DNA of 64,000 nt from Aristolochia californica (Eukaryota; Streptophyta; Magnoliopsida; Piperales; Aristolochiaceae): NCBI GenBank assembly GCA_029961685.1, contig JARWKL010000008.1:34287619-34351618 (forward strand). The letters run 5' to 3'. Each line of letters begins with the position of its first letter. Within the stretch, counting starts at the first letter, position 1. Positions 37,995 through 51,239 of the stretch are shown here, piece after piece. The position numbers and the translations under genes are program-made. The notes under the pieces were generated by a model. That model was not told the origin of the DNA. It searched no databases and saw only the letters and a list, made by a program, of their open reading frames with translations.

Positions 37995-38663
37995 TACAAG
38001 CATGCATGTTTCAAGCATGCATATATCCTTATTTAAAACATGTGTAGGATCAATTTAAAATTTTCTTTTTTATAAAATTTTAAATCCTATTAGGATTGAA
38101 CTTGTCGGATTTCCCAAACTAGGATATCAAAATTATTATGTTCATTTGTGGTGAATGAATTAATTTTCTTTAGTTAAATTTGTTGTTATTTTAATTTTTT
38201 TGAATTCATAAACTATAAATTTTTTATTTTATTGTGAACTACTGGCAATCTTATCGTGTAGTTTATGAGATAAGTGGAAAGTTGAAAGCTCAAGATTTGA
38301 TTTTAGAAAGTAGTATACATCTAAAGTGGAAATACTCAAATGTAGAGAGAGATAATTCCAAAACGTGTCTGTCATTTATAGGGCTTTTAAACTCTCTTTA
38401 GTTTTTATATTTAGCTTTCCAATCGTCCGAAAAAGGGGGAGGCGGGGGATTTTAAACTAAGTGTTCACTCCCAATCCATAAGTCTTTTCTTACAAAAATA
38501 TAGCCCGTTATGCATGATTGACCAATAAATCACTTTACAATTATCAATAATTATTAGGATAGCTTTCTTGTAAAAGGGCAAAAAAATGGTCTTTTGACTA
38601 GGGTAAATATCCCACCGCACGTTTACTTGAGAATTTAATCAGGTTTGCATCCATAGGTCATTT
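37995..38663. repeat. Satellite unit 58, linker between copies B and C
   Basis: This is a full-length unit of 669 bp. It shares AAAACGTG, the GATAAGTGG motif and CGTTTACTTGAG with unit 26 (16893). Both are followed by a unit starting GCATCTTTCACAT with GAAAGATCAAG, so the pair 58-59 corresponds to 26-27. Confidence 0.75.
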
Positions 38664-41600
38664 GCATCTTTCACATATTTCAAGCATGCATATATCCATA
38701 TTTAAAACATGAGTAGGATAAATTTAAAAATCTCTTTCTTATAAAATTCCGACCAATTAGGGTTGAACTTGTGGGATTTCCCAAACTTGGATATCAGAAT
38801 TTTTTTGTTTATTTCTGCGGAGTAAATAAATTTTCATTACTTAAATTTGTTGTTTTTTTTACGTTTTTTTCATACAAAAATCTTAAAAATTTCATTTTGT
38901 AGTGATCTAGTTGCAATCTAATCTTTTAGTTTACGAGATAAATGGAAAATTGAAAGATCAAGTTGTGATTTTAGAAAATAGTATGCATAAAAAAGGATAT
39001 ACTCAAATGTAGAGAGAGATAATTCCAAAAAGTATCTATCATTTTTAGAGATTTTAAACACTCTCTAGGTTTCATATATTTGGCTTTACAATCGTCAGAA
39101 AAAGGGGGAGGCAAGGGAATTTTATTGGAGTGTTCACTCCAATCCCTAGGTAATTTCTTAAAAAAAAATAGCCCATTACGCATGATTGACCAATAAATCA
39201 CTTTACAATCATTACTGATTGTTAGGTAAGATTTTTTGTAAATGGGCAAAATAATGGCTTGTTTGACCTGGGGAAATATCCCACCGCACGTTCACTTGAG
39301 AATTCAATCAGGTTTGGATCCATAGGTCATTTGCATCTTTAACATGTTTCAAGCATGAATATATCCATATTTAAAACATGCGTAGGATCAATTTAAAAAT
39401 ATCTTTCTTATAAAATTCCAACCTATTAGGGCTGAACTTGTGGGATTTTCCAAACATGGATATCAAAAATTTTGTGTTCATTTCTCGTGTGTGAATAAAT
39501 TTGTTTCCTTAAATTAGTTGTTTTTTTAATTTTTTTTGCATACATAAACCTTAAAATTTTCTTTTTGTAGTGATGTTGTTGCAATCTTATATTTTAGTTT
39601 ACGAGATAAATGGAAAATTGAAAGTTCAAGTTTTGATTATACAAAATAGTATACATCTAAAATGGAAATACAAAAATGTAGAGAGAGGTAATTCCAAAAA
39701 GTGTCTGTCATTTTTAGGGGCTGTAAGCTCTCTCTAGTCTTTTTATATTTGGCTTTGCAATCGTCGGGAAAAGGGGGAGGTGGGGGATTTTTACTAAGTG
39801 TTCACTCCCAATCCATGTGTCATTTCTTACCAAACTATGGCAGTTACACATGATTGACCAATAAATCACTTTACAATCATCAATGATTGTTAGGTCATCC
39901 TTTTTTTAAATGGGCAAAGCAATTGCTTCTTTGACTTGGGGAAATATCCCACCGCACGTTCACTTGAGAATTTAATCAGGTTTGCATCCATAGGTCATTT
40001 GCATCTTTAACATGTTTCAAGCATGCATATATCCATATTTAAAACATGTGTAGGAAGAATTTAAAAATCTCTTTCTTATAAAATTCCAACCTATTAGGGT
40101 TGAACTCCTGGGATTTCCCAAACTAGGATATCAAAATTTTTGTGTTCATTTGTGGTGTGTGAGTTAATTTTCTTTACTTAAATTTGTTGTGTTTTTAATT
40201 TTTTTGCATACTTAAACTGTAAAATTTTCATTTTTTTGTGATCTAGTTGCAATCTTCTCTTTTAGTTGACGAGATAAATGGAAAATTGAAAGCTCAATAT
40301 TTTATTTTAGAAAATAGTATACATCTAAATTGGAAATACTCAAATATAAAGAGATAATTCCGTAAAGTGTCTGTCGTTTTTAGGGGTTTTAAACTCTCTC
40401 TAGTTTTTATATACCTGGCTAGCATATGGTCGGGAAAAGGGGGAGGCGGGGGATTTTTAACTAAGTGTTCACTCCCAATCGATAAGTGATTTCTTACAAA
40501 AATATAGCCCATTACGAATGATTGACCAATAAATCACTTCATAATCATCACTGATTGATAGGTCAGCTTTTTTGTAAATGGGCAAAATAATGGCTTGTTT
40601 GACTTGGGGAAATATCCCAACGCACATTCACTTGAGAATTTAACCAGGTTTGTATCCGTAGGTCATTTGCATCTTTAACATGTTTCAAGCATGCATATAT
40701 CCATATTTAAAACATGTGTAGGATCAATTTAAAAATCTCTTTCTTATAAAATTCCAACCTATTAGGGTTGAACTTGTGGGATTTCTAAAACTTGGATATC
40801 AAAATTTTTGTGTTCATTTCTAGCGTGTGCATAAATTTTCTTTACTTAATTTTTTTTTTTAGTTTTTTTGCGTACATGAACCTTAAAATTTTCATTTTCT
40901 TGTGATCTTGCTGCAATCAGATCTTTTAGTTTACAAGATAAATAGAAAATTGATAGCTCAAGTTTTGATTTTAGAAAATTTTATACATCTAAAATGGAAA
41001 TACTCAAATGTAGTGAGAGATAATTCCAAAACGTGTCTGTCATTTTTGGGATTTTAAACTCTCTCTAGTTTTTATATATTTGGCTTTCCTATTGTCGGGA
41101 AAAGGGGGAGGTGAGGTATTTTGAACTTAGTGTTCACTCCCAATCCATAAGTCATTTCTTAAAAAAATATAGCCTGTTACGCATGATTGACCAATAAATC
41201 ACTTTACATTCATCAATGGTTGTTAGTTGAGTTTTTTTTGTGAATGGGAAAAATAATGGCTTGTTTTACTTGGGTAAATATCCCTCCACATGTTCACTTG
41301 AGAATTTAATCAGGTTTGCCTCCATAGGTCATTTGCATCTTTCACATGTTACAAGCATGCATATATCCATATTTAAAACATGTGTAGGATCAATTTAAAA
41401 ATCTCTTTCTTATAAAATTCCAACCTATTAGAGTTGAACTTGTGGCATTTCCCAAACTTGGATATCAAAAATTTTGTGTTCATTTGTGGTGTGTGAATAA
41501 ATTTTATTTACATAATTTTTTTGTTTTTTTAATTTTTTTCCATACATAAACTCTAAAATTTCTATTTTGTTGTGATCTAGTTTCCATCTTATCTTGTAGT

Positions 41601-44600
41601 TTATAAGATAAATAGAAAAGTGAGAGCTCAAATTTTGATTTTAGAAAATAGTATACATCTAAAATGGAAATACTCAAATGTAGTGAGAGATAATTCCTAA
41701 AAGTGTCGGTCATTTCTATGGATTTTAAAATCTCTTTAGTTTTTATTTATTTGGCTTTGCAATTGTTGGGAAAATGGGGTGGTGAGGTATTTTTGACTCC
41801 CAATCCATAAGTCATTTGTTACAAAAATATAACCCGTTACACCTGATTGACCAATAAGTCAATTTACTATCATCAATCATTGTTAGGTCAACTTTTTGTA
41901 AATGGGAAAATAATGGTTTGTTTGACTTGGTTAAATATCCCATCGCACGTTCACTTGAGAATTTAATCAGGTTTGGATCCATAGGTCATTTGCATCTTTA
42001 GCATGTTTCAAGCATGCTTATATCCATATTTAAAACATGTGTAGGATCAATTTAAAAATCTCTTTCTTATAAAATTCCAACCTACTTGGGTTGAACTTGT
42101 GGGATTTCCCAAACTCTGATATCAAAATTTTTGTGTTCATTTGTGATGTGTGAATAAATTTGCTTTACCTAAATTTGTTGTTTTTTTAATTTTTTTTGCA
42201 TAAATAAACATTAAAATTTTCATTTTGTAGTGATCTAGTTGCAATCTTATCTTTTAGTTTACGAGATAAATAAAAAAGTGAAAGCTCAAGTTTTGATTTT
42301 TGAAAATAGTATACATCTAAAATGGATATACTCAAATGTAGAGAGAGTTAATTCCAAAAAGTGTTTGTCATTTTTAGGGATTTTGAACTGTCTATAGTTT
42401 TTATATATTAGGCTTTGCAATCATCGAGGAAAGGGGGTGGAGGGGGATTTTTAACTGAGTTTTTACTCCCATCATTTCTTACAAAAATATTGCCCGTTAC
42501 GCATGATTCATCAATAAATCACTTTATTTTCATCGATGATTGTTAGGACAAATTTTATTTAAATGGGCTAAAAAATGGTTGTTTGCCTCGGGTAAATATC
42601 CCACCACACTTCCACATGAAAATTTTATAAGGTTTGCTTTCATAGGTCAGTTGCATCTGTAACATGTTTCAAGCATGCATATATCCATATTTAATATATG
42701 AGTAGGATCAATTTAAAAATCTCTTTCTAATAAAATCCAAACTATTACGGTTGAACTTCTAGGATTTCCCAAACTTGGATATCAAAATTTTTGTGTTCAT
42801 TTTTGGTGTGTGAATAAATTTTCTTTACTCAAATTTTTACTTTCTTTGAATTTTTTTGCATATATAAACCATAAATTTTTTTTTTTTTGTGATTTAGTTG
42901 CAATCTTATCTTTTGGTTTATGAGATAAATGGAAAATTGAAAGCTCAAGTTTCGAATTAAGAAAATAGTATACATCTAAAATGGAAATACTCAAATGTAG
43001 AGAGAAATTATTCCAAAAATTGTCTGTCATTTTTAGGGATTTTAAACTCCCTCTAGTTTTTATATATTTGTCTTTGCCATCGTTGGGAAAAGGGGAAGAT
43101 GGGGAATTTTTAACGGAGTGTTCACTCCCAATCCATAAGTAATTTTTTTTAAAAAATATAGCCCTTTACGCATGATTGACCAATAAATCACTTTACGATC
43201 ATCACCGATTGTTAGGTCAGTTTTTTTTATAAATGGGCAAAATAAAGGCTTGTTTGACTTGGAGAAATATCCCACTGCACTTTCACTTGAGAATTTAATC
43301 AGGTTTGGATCCATAGGTCATTTGCATCTTTAACAAGTTTCAAGCATACATATATCCATATTTAAAACATGCGTAGGATCCATTTAAAAATATCTTTCTT
43401 ATAAAATTTCAACCAATTAGGGTTGAACTTGTGGGATTTCCCAAATTTGGATATAAAAAATTTTGAGTTTATTTGTGGTGTGTGAATAAATTTGCTTTAA
43501 TTAATTTTGTGGTTTTTTTAAAAAAATTTCATACATGCACTTTAAAACTTTCATTTTGTAGTGATCTAGTTGCAATCTTATCTTTTAGTGTACGAGATAA
43601 ATGGAAATTTTAAAGCTCAAGTTTTGATTTTACAAAATAGTCTACATCTAAAATGGAAATACTCTAATGTAGAGAGAGATAATTCCAAAAAGTGTCTGTC
43701 ATTTTTAGGGATTTTAAACTCTCTCTAGTTTTTATATATTTGGCTTTGCAATTGACGCGAAAAGGGGGAGGCGGGGGATTTTTAATTGAGTGTTCACTCC
43801 CATTCCATGAGTCATTTCTTACAAAAATATGGCTCGTTACACATGATTGACCAATAAATCACTTTACACTCATCAATGATTGTTAGGTCAACTTTTTTGT
43901 AAATGGGCAAAATAATGGCTTGTTTGACTAGGGTTAATATCCTACCGCATGTTCACTTGAGAATTTAATCAGGTTTGCATCCATAGGTCATTTGCATCTT
44001 TAATATGTTTCAAGCATTCATATATCCATATTTAAAACATGTGTGGGCTCAAATTACAAATCTCTTTCTTATAAAATTCCAACCTATTGGGGTTGAACTT
44101 GTGGGATTTCCCAAACAAGGATATCAAAATCATTGTGTTCATTTGTGGTGAGTGAATAAATTTTCTTTACTTGAAATTTGTTGTTTTTTAAATTTTTTAG
44201 CATTCATAAATTTTAAAATTTTCATTTTGATGTGATCTACTAGCAATCTTATCTTTTAGTTTATGAGATAAGTGGAAAATTGATAGCTCAAGTTTTGATT
44301 TTAGAAAATAGTATACATCTAAAATCGAAATACCCAAATGTAGAGAGAGATAATTCCAAAAAGTGTCTGTCGTTTTTAGGGATTTTAAACTCTCTCTAGT
44401 TTTTATATATTTGGCTTTGCAATCTTAAGGAAAAGGGGGAGGCGAGGGATTTTTAACTGAGTATTCACTCTCAATCCATAAGTCATTTCTTACAAAAATA
44501 TAGCACATTATATATGAATGACGAATAAATCTCTTTACAATCATCAATGATTGATAGGTCAGTTTTTTTGTAAATGGGCAAAATAATGGCTAGTTTGACT

Positions 44601-45997
44601 TGGGGAAATATCCCACTGCACGTTCACTTGATATTTTAATGAGGTTTGCATCCAAAGGTCATTTGCATCTTTAACATGTTTCAAACATGCATATATCCAT
44701 ATTTAAAGCATGTGTAGGATCAATTTAAAAATATCTTTCTTATAAAATTCTAACCCATTAGGGATGAATTTGTGGGTTTCCCAAACTTGAATAACAAAAT
44801 TTTTGTGTTAATTTCTGGTGTGTGAAAAAAAAAATTTTACTTAAATTTTTTTTTAATTATTTTGAATACATAAACCTTAAAATTTTATTTTTGATGTGGT
44901 CTACTTGCAATCTTATCTTTTAGTTTACGAGATAAATGGAAAATTGAAAGCTCAAGTTTTGATTTTAGAAAATTGTATACATAAAAAATGGAAATACTCT
45001 AATGTAGAGAGAGATAATTCCAAACAGTGTCTGTCCTTTTTAGGGATTTCAAAATCTCTCTAGTTTTTATATATTTGGCTTTGCAATCGTCGGAAAAGGG
45101 GAAGGAAGGGGATTTTTAACTGAGTGTTGACTCCCAATCCATAAGTCATTTCTTAAAAAAATATGGCCCATTACGCATGATTGACCAATTAATCACTTTA
45201 CAATCATCAATGATTGTTAGGTTAGCTTTTTGTAAATGGGCTGAATAATGGCTTGTTTGACTTGGGTAAATATCCCATCGGACGTTCACTTGAGAGTTTA
45301 ATCAGGTTTGGATCCATTGGTCATTTTCATCTTTAACATGTTTCAAACATGCTTAAATCCATATTTAAAACATGTGTAGGATCAATTTAAAAATCTCTTT
45401 GTTTTAAAATTCCAACCTACTTGGGTTGAACTTGTGGGTTTTCCCAAACTTGGATATCAAAATTTTTGTGTTCATTTCTGGTGTGTGAAGAAATTTGCTT
45501 TACTTAAATTTGTTGTTTTTTAATTTTTTTTTGCATTCATAAACCTTAAAATTTTCATTTCGTACTAATCTAGTTGCAATCTTTTCTTTTAGTTTACGAG
45601 ATAAATGGAAAATTGAAAGCTCAAGTTTTGATTTTACAAAATAGTATATATCTAAAATGGAAATACTCAAATGTAGAGAGAGATAATTCCAAACACTGTC
45701 TGTCATTTTTAGGGATTTTAAACTCTCTCTAGTTTTTCTATATTTGGCTTTCGAATTGTCAGGAAAAGGGGGAGGCGGGGATTTTTAACGGAGTGTTCAC
45801 TCCCATTCCATAACTCATTTCTTACAAAAATATAGCCCGTTACTCATGATTGACCAATAGATCACTTTACAATCATCAATTATTGTTAGGTCAACTTTTT
45901 TTGTAAATGGGCAAAATAATGTCTTGTTTGACTAGGGTAAATATACCACCTCACATTCACTTGAGAATTTAATCAAGTTTGCATCCATAGGTCATTT
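38664..45997. repeat. Higher-order repeat block, copy C (units 59-69)
   Basis: This block repeats the order of copy B. It has GAAAGATCAAG (38664), then an ATGGCAGTTACACATG unit (39333), GAACTCCTGGG with GGCTAGC (40001), CAATCAGATC with GGTATTTTGAAC (40669) and ATCTTGTAG (41335). It continues with GATTCATCAATAAATCAC (41992), GAAATTATTCC (42653), ACATGCGTAGG (43324), AACAAGGATATC (43994), GATGTGGTC (44665) and GCTTAAATCC (45327). The equivalents of units 50 and 51 in copy B are missing between 41335 and 41992. The 5' half of the unit at 39333 looks more like the 24964/43324 type, so it may be chimeric. Confidence 0.73.
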
Positions 45998-46666
45998 GCA
46001 TCTTTAACATGTTTCAAGCATGCATATATCCATATTTAAAACATGTGTAGGATCAATTTAAAAATCTATTTCTTATAAAATTCCAACCTATTAGGGTTGA
46101 ACTGGTGGGATTTCCCAAACTAGGATATCAAAAATTTTTAGTTCAATTGTGGTGTGTGAATAAATTTTCTTTACTTAAATTTGTTGGTTTTTTAATTTTT
46201 TCTCATTCAGAAACTGTAAAATTTTCATTTTGTTGTGATCTTCTTGCATTCTTTCTTTTAGTTTATGAGATAAATGAAAAATTGAAAGTTGAAGTTTATA
46301 TTTTAGAAAATAGTATAAATCTAAAATGGAAATACTCAAATGTAGAGAGAGATAATTCCAAAAACTGTCAGTCATTTTTAGGAATTTTAAACTCTCTCAA
46401 GTTTTTATGTATTTGGCTTTGCAATCGTCGGGAAAAGGGGCAGGCGAGGGATTTTTAACTGACTTTTCACTCCTAATCCATAAGTCATTTCTTACAAAAA
46501 TATAGCCTGTTACTCATGATTGACCAATAGATCATTTTACAATCATCAATTATTGTTAGGTCAGTTTTTTTGTAAATCGGCAAAATAATGGCTTGTTTGA
46601 CTAGGGTAAGTATCCCACCGCACAGTCACTTGAGAATTTAATCAGGTTTGCATCAATAGGTCATTT
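45998..46666. repeat. Satellite unit 70
   Basis: This regular 669-bp unit follows copy C. Its tail has CCAATAGATCAT and CATCAATTATTG, shared with unit 69 and with the tail of chimeric unit 41. No gene is seen. Confidence 0.85.
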
Positions 46667-48661
46667 GCATCTTTAACATGTTTCAAGCATGCATATATCC
46701 ATATTTAAAACATGTGTAGGATCAATTTGAAAATCTCTTTCTTATAAAATTCCAACCTATTATGGTTGAAATTGTGGGATTTCCCAAACTAGGATATCAA
46801 AATTTTTGTGTTTCATTTGTGGTGTGTGAATAAATTTTCTTTACTTAAATTTGAAGTTTTTTAATTTTGTTTCAATCAAAAACAGTAAAATTTTCATTTT
46901 GTTATGATCTACTTGCAATCTAATCTTTTAAATTACAAGATAAATGGAGAATTGAAAGCTCAAGTTTTGATTTTATAAAATAGTATACATCACTTATATG
47001 GAAATACTCAAATGTGGGGAGTGATAATTCCGAAAAGTGTCTGTCCTTTTTAGGGATTTTAAACTCTCTCTAGTTCTTATATATTTTGGCTTTCCAATTG
47101 TCGGGAAAAGTGAGAGGTGAGGTATTTTGAATTGAGTGTTCACTCTCAAACCATAAGTCATTTCTTACAAAAATATAGCCTGTTACGGATGATTGACAGA
47201 ATAAATCACTTTACAATTATCAATGATTGTTAGGTCAGCTTTTTTGTAAATGGGCAAAAAAATGGTTGTTTGACTAGGGTAAATATCCCACCACACGTTC
47301 ACTTTAGAATTTAATCAGGTTTGTATCCATAGGTCATTTGAATCTTTAACATGTTTCAAGAATGCATATATCCATATTTAAAACATGTGTAGGATCAATT
47401 TAAAATCTATTTTTTATAAAATTCCAACCTATTAGGGTTGAACTTGTGGGATTTCCCAAACTTGGATATCAAAATGTTTGTGTTCATTTCTGGTGGGTGA
47501 ACAAATTTCCTTTACTTAAAATTTTTTTGAGTACAAAAAACTTAAAATTTTCATTTTCTTGTGATCTAGGTTACATCTGATCTTTTAGTTTATGAGATAA
47601 ATGGAAAAATTATAGCTCATATTTTGATTTTAGAAAATTGTATACTTCTAAAATGGAAATACTCAAATGTAGAGAGAGATAATTCCAAAAAGTTTCTGTC
47701 ATTTTTAGGGATTTTAAACTCTGTCTAGTTTTTATATATTTGGCTTTCCTATCGTCAAGAAAAGGGGGAGGCGGGGGATTTTGAACTGAGTGTTCACTCC
47801 CAATCCATAAGTCATTTCTTACAAAAATATAGCTCGTTAAGCATGATTGACCAATAAATCACTTTACAATCATCAATGATTGTTAGGAAAACTTTTTTGT
47901 AAATGGGAAAAAAATGGTTGTTTGACTTGGGTAAATATCGCACCACACATTCACTTTAGAATTTAATCAGGTTTGCATCCATAGGTCATTTGCATATTTA
48001 ACATGTTTCAAGCATGAATTTATCCTCAATTAAAACATGAGTAAGATCAATTTAAAAATCTCCATCTTTGAAAATTCCAAACTATTAGGGTTGAACTTGT
48101 GGGTTTTCCCAAACTTGGATATCAAAATTTTTGTGTTCTTTTCTGGTGTGTGAATAAATTTCATTATTTAAATTTGATGTTTTTTTAACTTTTTTTGCAT
48201 TCTTAAGCATTAAATTTGCATTTTGTTGTCATCTAGTTGCAATCTTATCTTTTAGTTTACTAGATAAATGGAAAATTGAAAGCCCAAGTTTATATTTTAG
48301 AAAATAGTATACATCTAAAATTGAAATACTCAAATATAGAGAGAGATAATTCCAAAAAGTGTCTATCATTTTTTGGGATTTTAAATTCTCTCTAGTTTTT
48401 TATACATTTGACTTTGCAATCGTCGGGAAACGGGGGAGGCGGGGGATTTTTAACGGAGTGTTCATTCCCAATCCATAAGTCATTTATTAAAAAAATATAG
48501 CCCATTACACTTTATTGACCAATAAATTACTTTACAATCATCACTAATTGTTAGGTCAACCTTTTTGTAAATACACAAAATAATGGCTTTTTTGACTTGG
48601 GAAAATATCCAACCGCACGTTCATTTGAGAATTTAATCAGGTTTGCATCCATAGGTCATTT
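46667..48661. repeat. Three-unit block (units 71-73), second copy
   Basis: This block matches 27569-29561 in variant order. Unit 71 has CAATCTAATC, CAAGATAAATGGAG and TTATAAAATAGTATAC. Unit 72 has GGTGAACAAATT and TCGTCAAGAAAAGG. Unit 73 has GAATTTATCC, TTAAGCATTAAATTTGC, TTTACTAGATAAATGG and CATTTATTAAAAA. The block after it does not continue the match, which sets one end of the duplicated segment near 48662. Confidence 0.8.
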
Positions 48662-49246
48662 ACATCTTTAACTTGTTTCAAGCATGCTTATATCCATATT
48701 TAAAACATGTGTAGGATCAATTTAAAAATCTCTTTCTTATAAAATTCCAAGTTATTAGGGTTGAACTTGTGGGATTTCCCAAACTTGGATATCAAAATTT
48801 TTGTGTTCATTTGTGGTGTGTAAAAAAAATTTCTTTACTTAAATTTGTGGGGTTTTAATTTTTTTTGCATACATAAGCCTTAAAATTTTCGTTTTGTTCT
48901 GATCTAGTTGATAGCTCAAATGTAGAAAGAGATAATTCCAAAAAGTGTTTGTCATTTTTAAGGATTTTAAACTCACTCTAGTTGTTATATATTTGGCTTT
49001 GCATTCGTCAGGAAAAGGGGGAGGTGGGGGATTTGTAACTGAGTTTTCACTACCAATCCATACGTCATTTCTTAAAAAAATATAACTCGTTACGCATGAT
49101 TAACCAATAAATCACTTTAGAATCATCAATGACTGTTAGGTCAGTTTTTATGTAAATGGGCAAAATAATGCCTTGTTTGACTTGGGTAAATATCCCTCCG
49201 CACCTTCATTTGAGAATTTAATCAGGTTTGCATCCATAGGTCATTT
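48662..49246. repeat. Unit 74 with two adjacent deletions (585 bp)
   Basis: About 85 bp are missing. CTAGTTG at 48910 joins to ATAGCTC, and CTC at 48917 joins to AAATGTAG. The second junction lies between the two CTCAA motifs of the normal unit (GCTCAAG and ACTCAAA). The first lies between GTTG and ATTG. Only seven bases of the intervening sequence remain between the two junctions. Confidence 0.85.
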
Positions 49247-51239
49247 GCATCTTTAACATGTTTCAATCATGCATATATCCATGTTTAAAACACGAGTAGG
49301 ATCAATTTAAAAATCTCTTTCTTATTAAATTCCAACCTATTAGGGTTGAACTTGTGGGATTTCCCAAACTTGGATATCAAATTTTTTGTGTTCATTTCTG
49401 GGGTGTGAATAAATTTGCTTACCTTAAATTTGTAGTTTTTTTAATTTTTTGCATACATAAAACATTAAAATTTTCATTTGGTAGTGATCTAGTTGCAATC
49501 TTATCCTTTAGTTCACGAGATAAATGGAAAATTGAAAGCTCAAGTTTTGATTTTAAAAAATAGTATACATCTAAAATGGAAATACTCAAATGTAGAGAGT
49601 GATAATTCCAAAAAGTGCTTGTTATTTTTTGGGATTTCGAACTCTCTCTAATTTTTATATATTTGGCTTTGCAATCATCGGGAAAAGGGGGAGGCGGGGT
49701 ATTTTTAACTGAGTGTTGACTCCCAATGCATAAGTCATTTCTTACAAAAATATTGTCCGTTACGCATGATTGACCAATAAATCACTTTACAATCATCAAT
49801 GATTGTTAGGTCGGCTTTTTGTAAATGGGTTAAAAAATGGCTTGTTTGACTTGGGTAAATATCCCACCGCACGTTCACTTGAGAATTTAATCAGGTTTGG
49901 ATATCTTTAACATGTTTCAAGCATGCTTATATCCATATTTAAAACATGTGTATGATCAATTTAAAATTCTCTTTCTTATAAAAATCCAACCTATTAGGGT
50001 TGAACAAGAGGGATTTCCCAAACATGGATATCAAAATTTTTGTGTTCATTTATGATGTGTGAACAATTTTTCTTTACTTAAATTAGTTGTTTTTTATTTC
50101 TTTTGCTCACATAAACTGTAAATTTTCATTTTGTTGTGATCTAGTTGCAAACTTATCTTTTAGTTTACGAGATAAATGAAAAATTGAAAGCTCAAGTTTT
50201 GATTTTACAAAATAGTATACATCTAAAATGGAAATACTCAAATGTAATGAGAGATAATTCCAAAAAGTGTCTATCATTTTTAGGGATTTTAACCTCTCTC
50301 TAGTTTTTATATATTTGGCTTTGCAATAGTCTGGAAAGGGGGAAGGCCGGGGATTTTTAACTGAGTGTTCACTACCAATCCATAAGTCATTTCTTACAAA
50401 AATATAGCCCGTTACGTATGATTGACCAATAAATCACTTTACAATCATCAATGATTGTTAGCACAACGTTTTTTTGTAAATAGGCCCAAAAATGGATGTT
50501 TGTCTTCGTAAATATCCCACCGCACGTTCATTTGAGAATTTAATCAGGTTTGCATCCATAGGTCATTTGCATCTTTAACATGTCTCAAGCATGCATATAT
50601 CCATATTTAAAACAAGGGTAGGATCAATTTAAAAATATCTTTCTTATTAAATTCCAACCTATTAGGGTTTAACTTGTGGGATTTCCCAAACTTGGATATC
50701 AAATTTTTTGTGTTCATTTCTGGGGTGAGAATAAATTTGCTTAACTTGAATTTGTTGTTTTTTTAATTTTTTTGCATACATAAACCTAAAAATTTTCATT
50801 TGGTAGTGATCTAGTTGCAATCTTATTCTTTTGTTCACGAGATAAATGGAAAATTGAAAGCTCAAGTTTTGATTTTACAAAATAGTATACAACTAAAATG
50901 GAAATACTCAAATGTAGAGAGTGATAATTCCATAAAGTGTTTGTCATTTTTAGGGATTTTAAACTCTCTCTAGTTTTTAATATATTTGGCTCTGCAATAG
51001 TCAAGAAAAGGGGGAGGTAGGGGATTTTGAACTGAGTGTTCACTCCCAATCCATAAGTCATTTCTGACTAAAATGTAGCCTGTTAAACATGATTGACCAA
51101 TAAATCACTTTACAATCATCTATGATTGTTAGGTCAGGTTTTTTGTAAATGGGCAAAATAATGGCTTGTTTGACTTGGGTAAACATCCCACCGCATGTTC
51201 TCTTGAGAATTTAATCAGGTTTGCATCCATAGGTCTTTT
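49247..51239. repeat. Satellite units 75-77; 75 and 77 are sister units
   Basis: Units at 49247 and 50569 share CTTATTAAATTCC, CATTTCTGGGG, AAATTTGCTTA, a TTTGGTAGTGATC motif and GTTCACGAGATAAATGG. The last two are not seen together elsewhere. Unit 76 (49901) between them is of another type and has lost about 18 bp just before its start. This is a local two-unit repeat with an offset of 1,322 bp. Confidence 0.78.

Noticed and set aside
46105..46458. Plus-strand frame of 117 codons
   Set aside because: It starts in the common GTGGGATTTCCCAAAC region, and its equivalents in neighbouring units are interrupted. It is an ordinary satellite frame.
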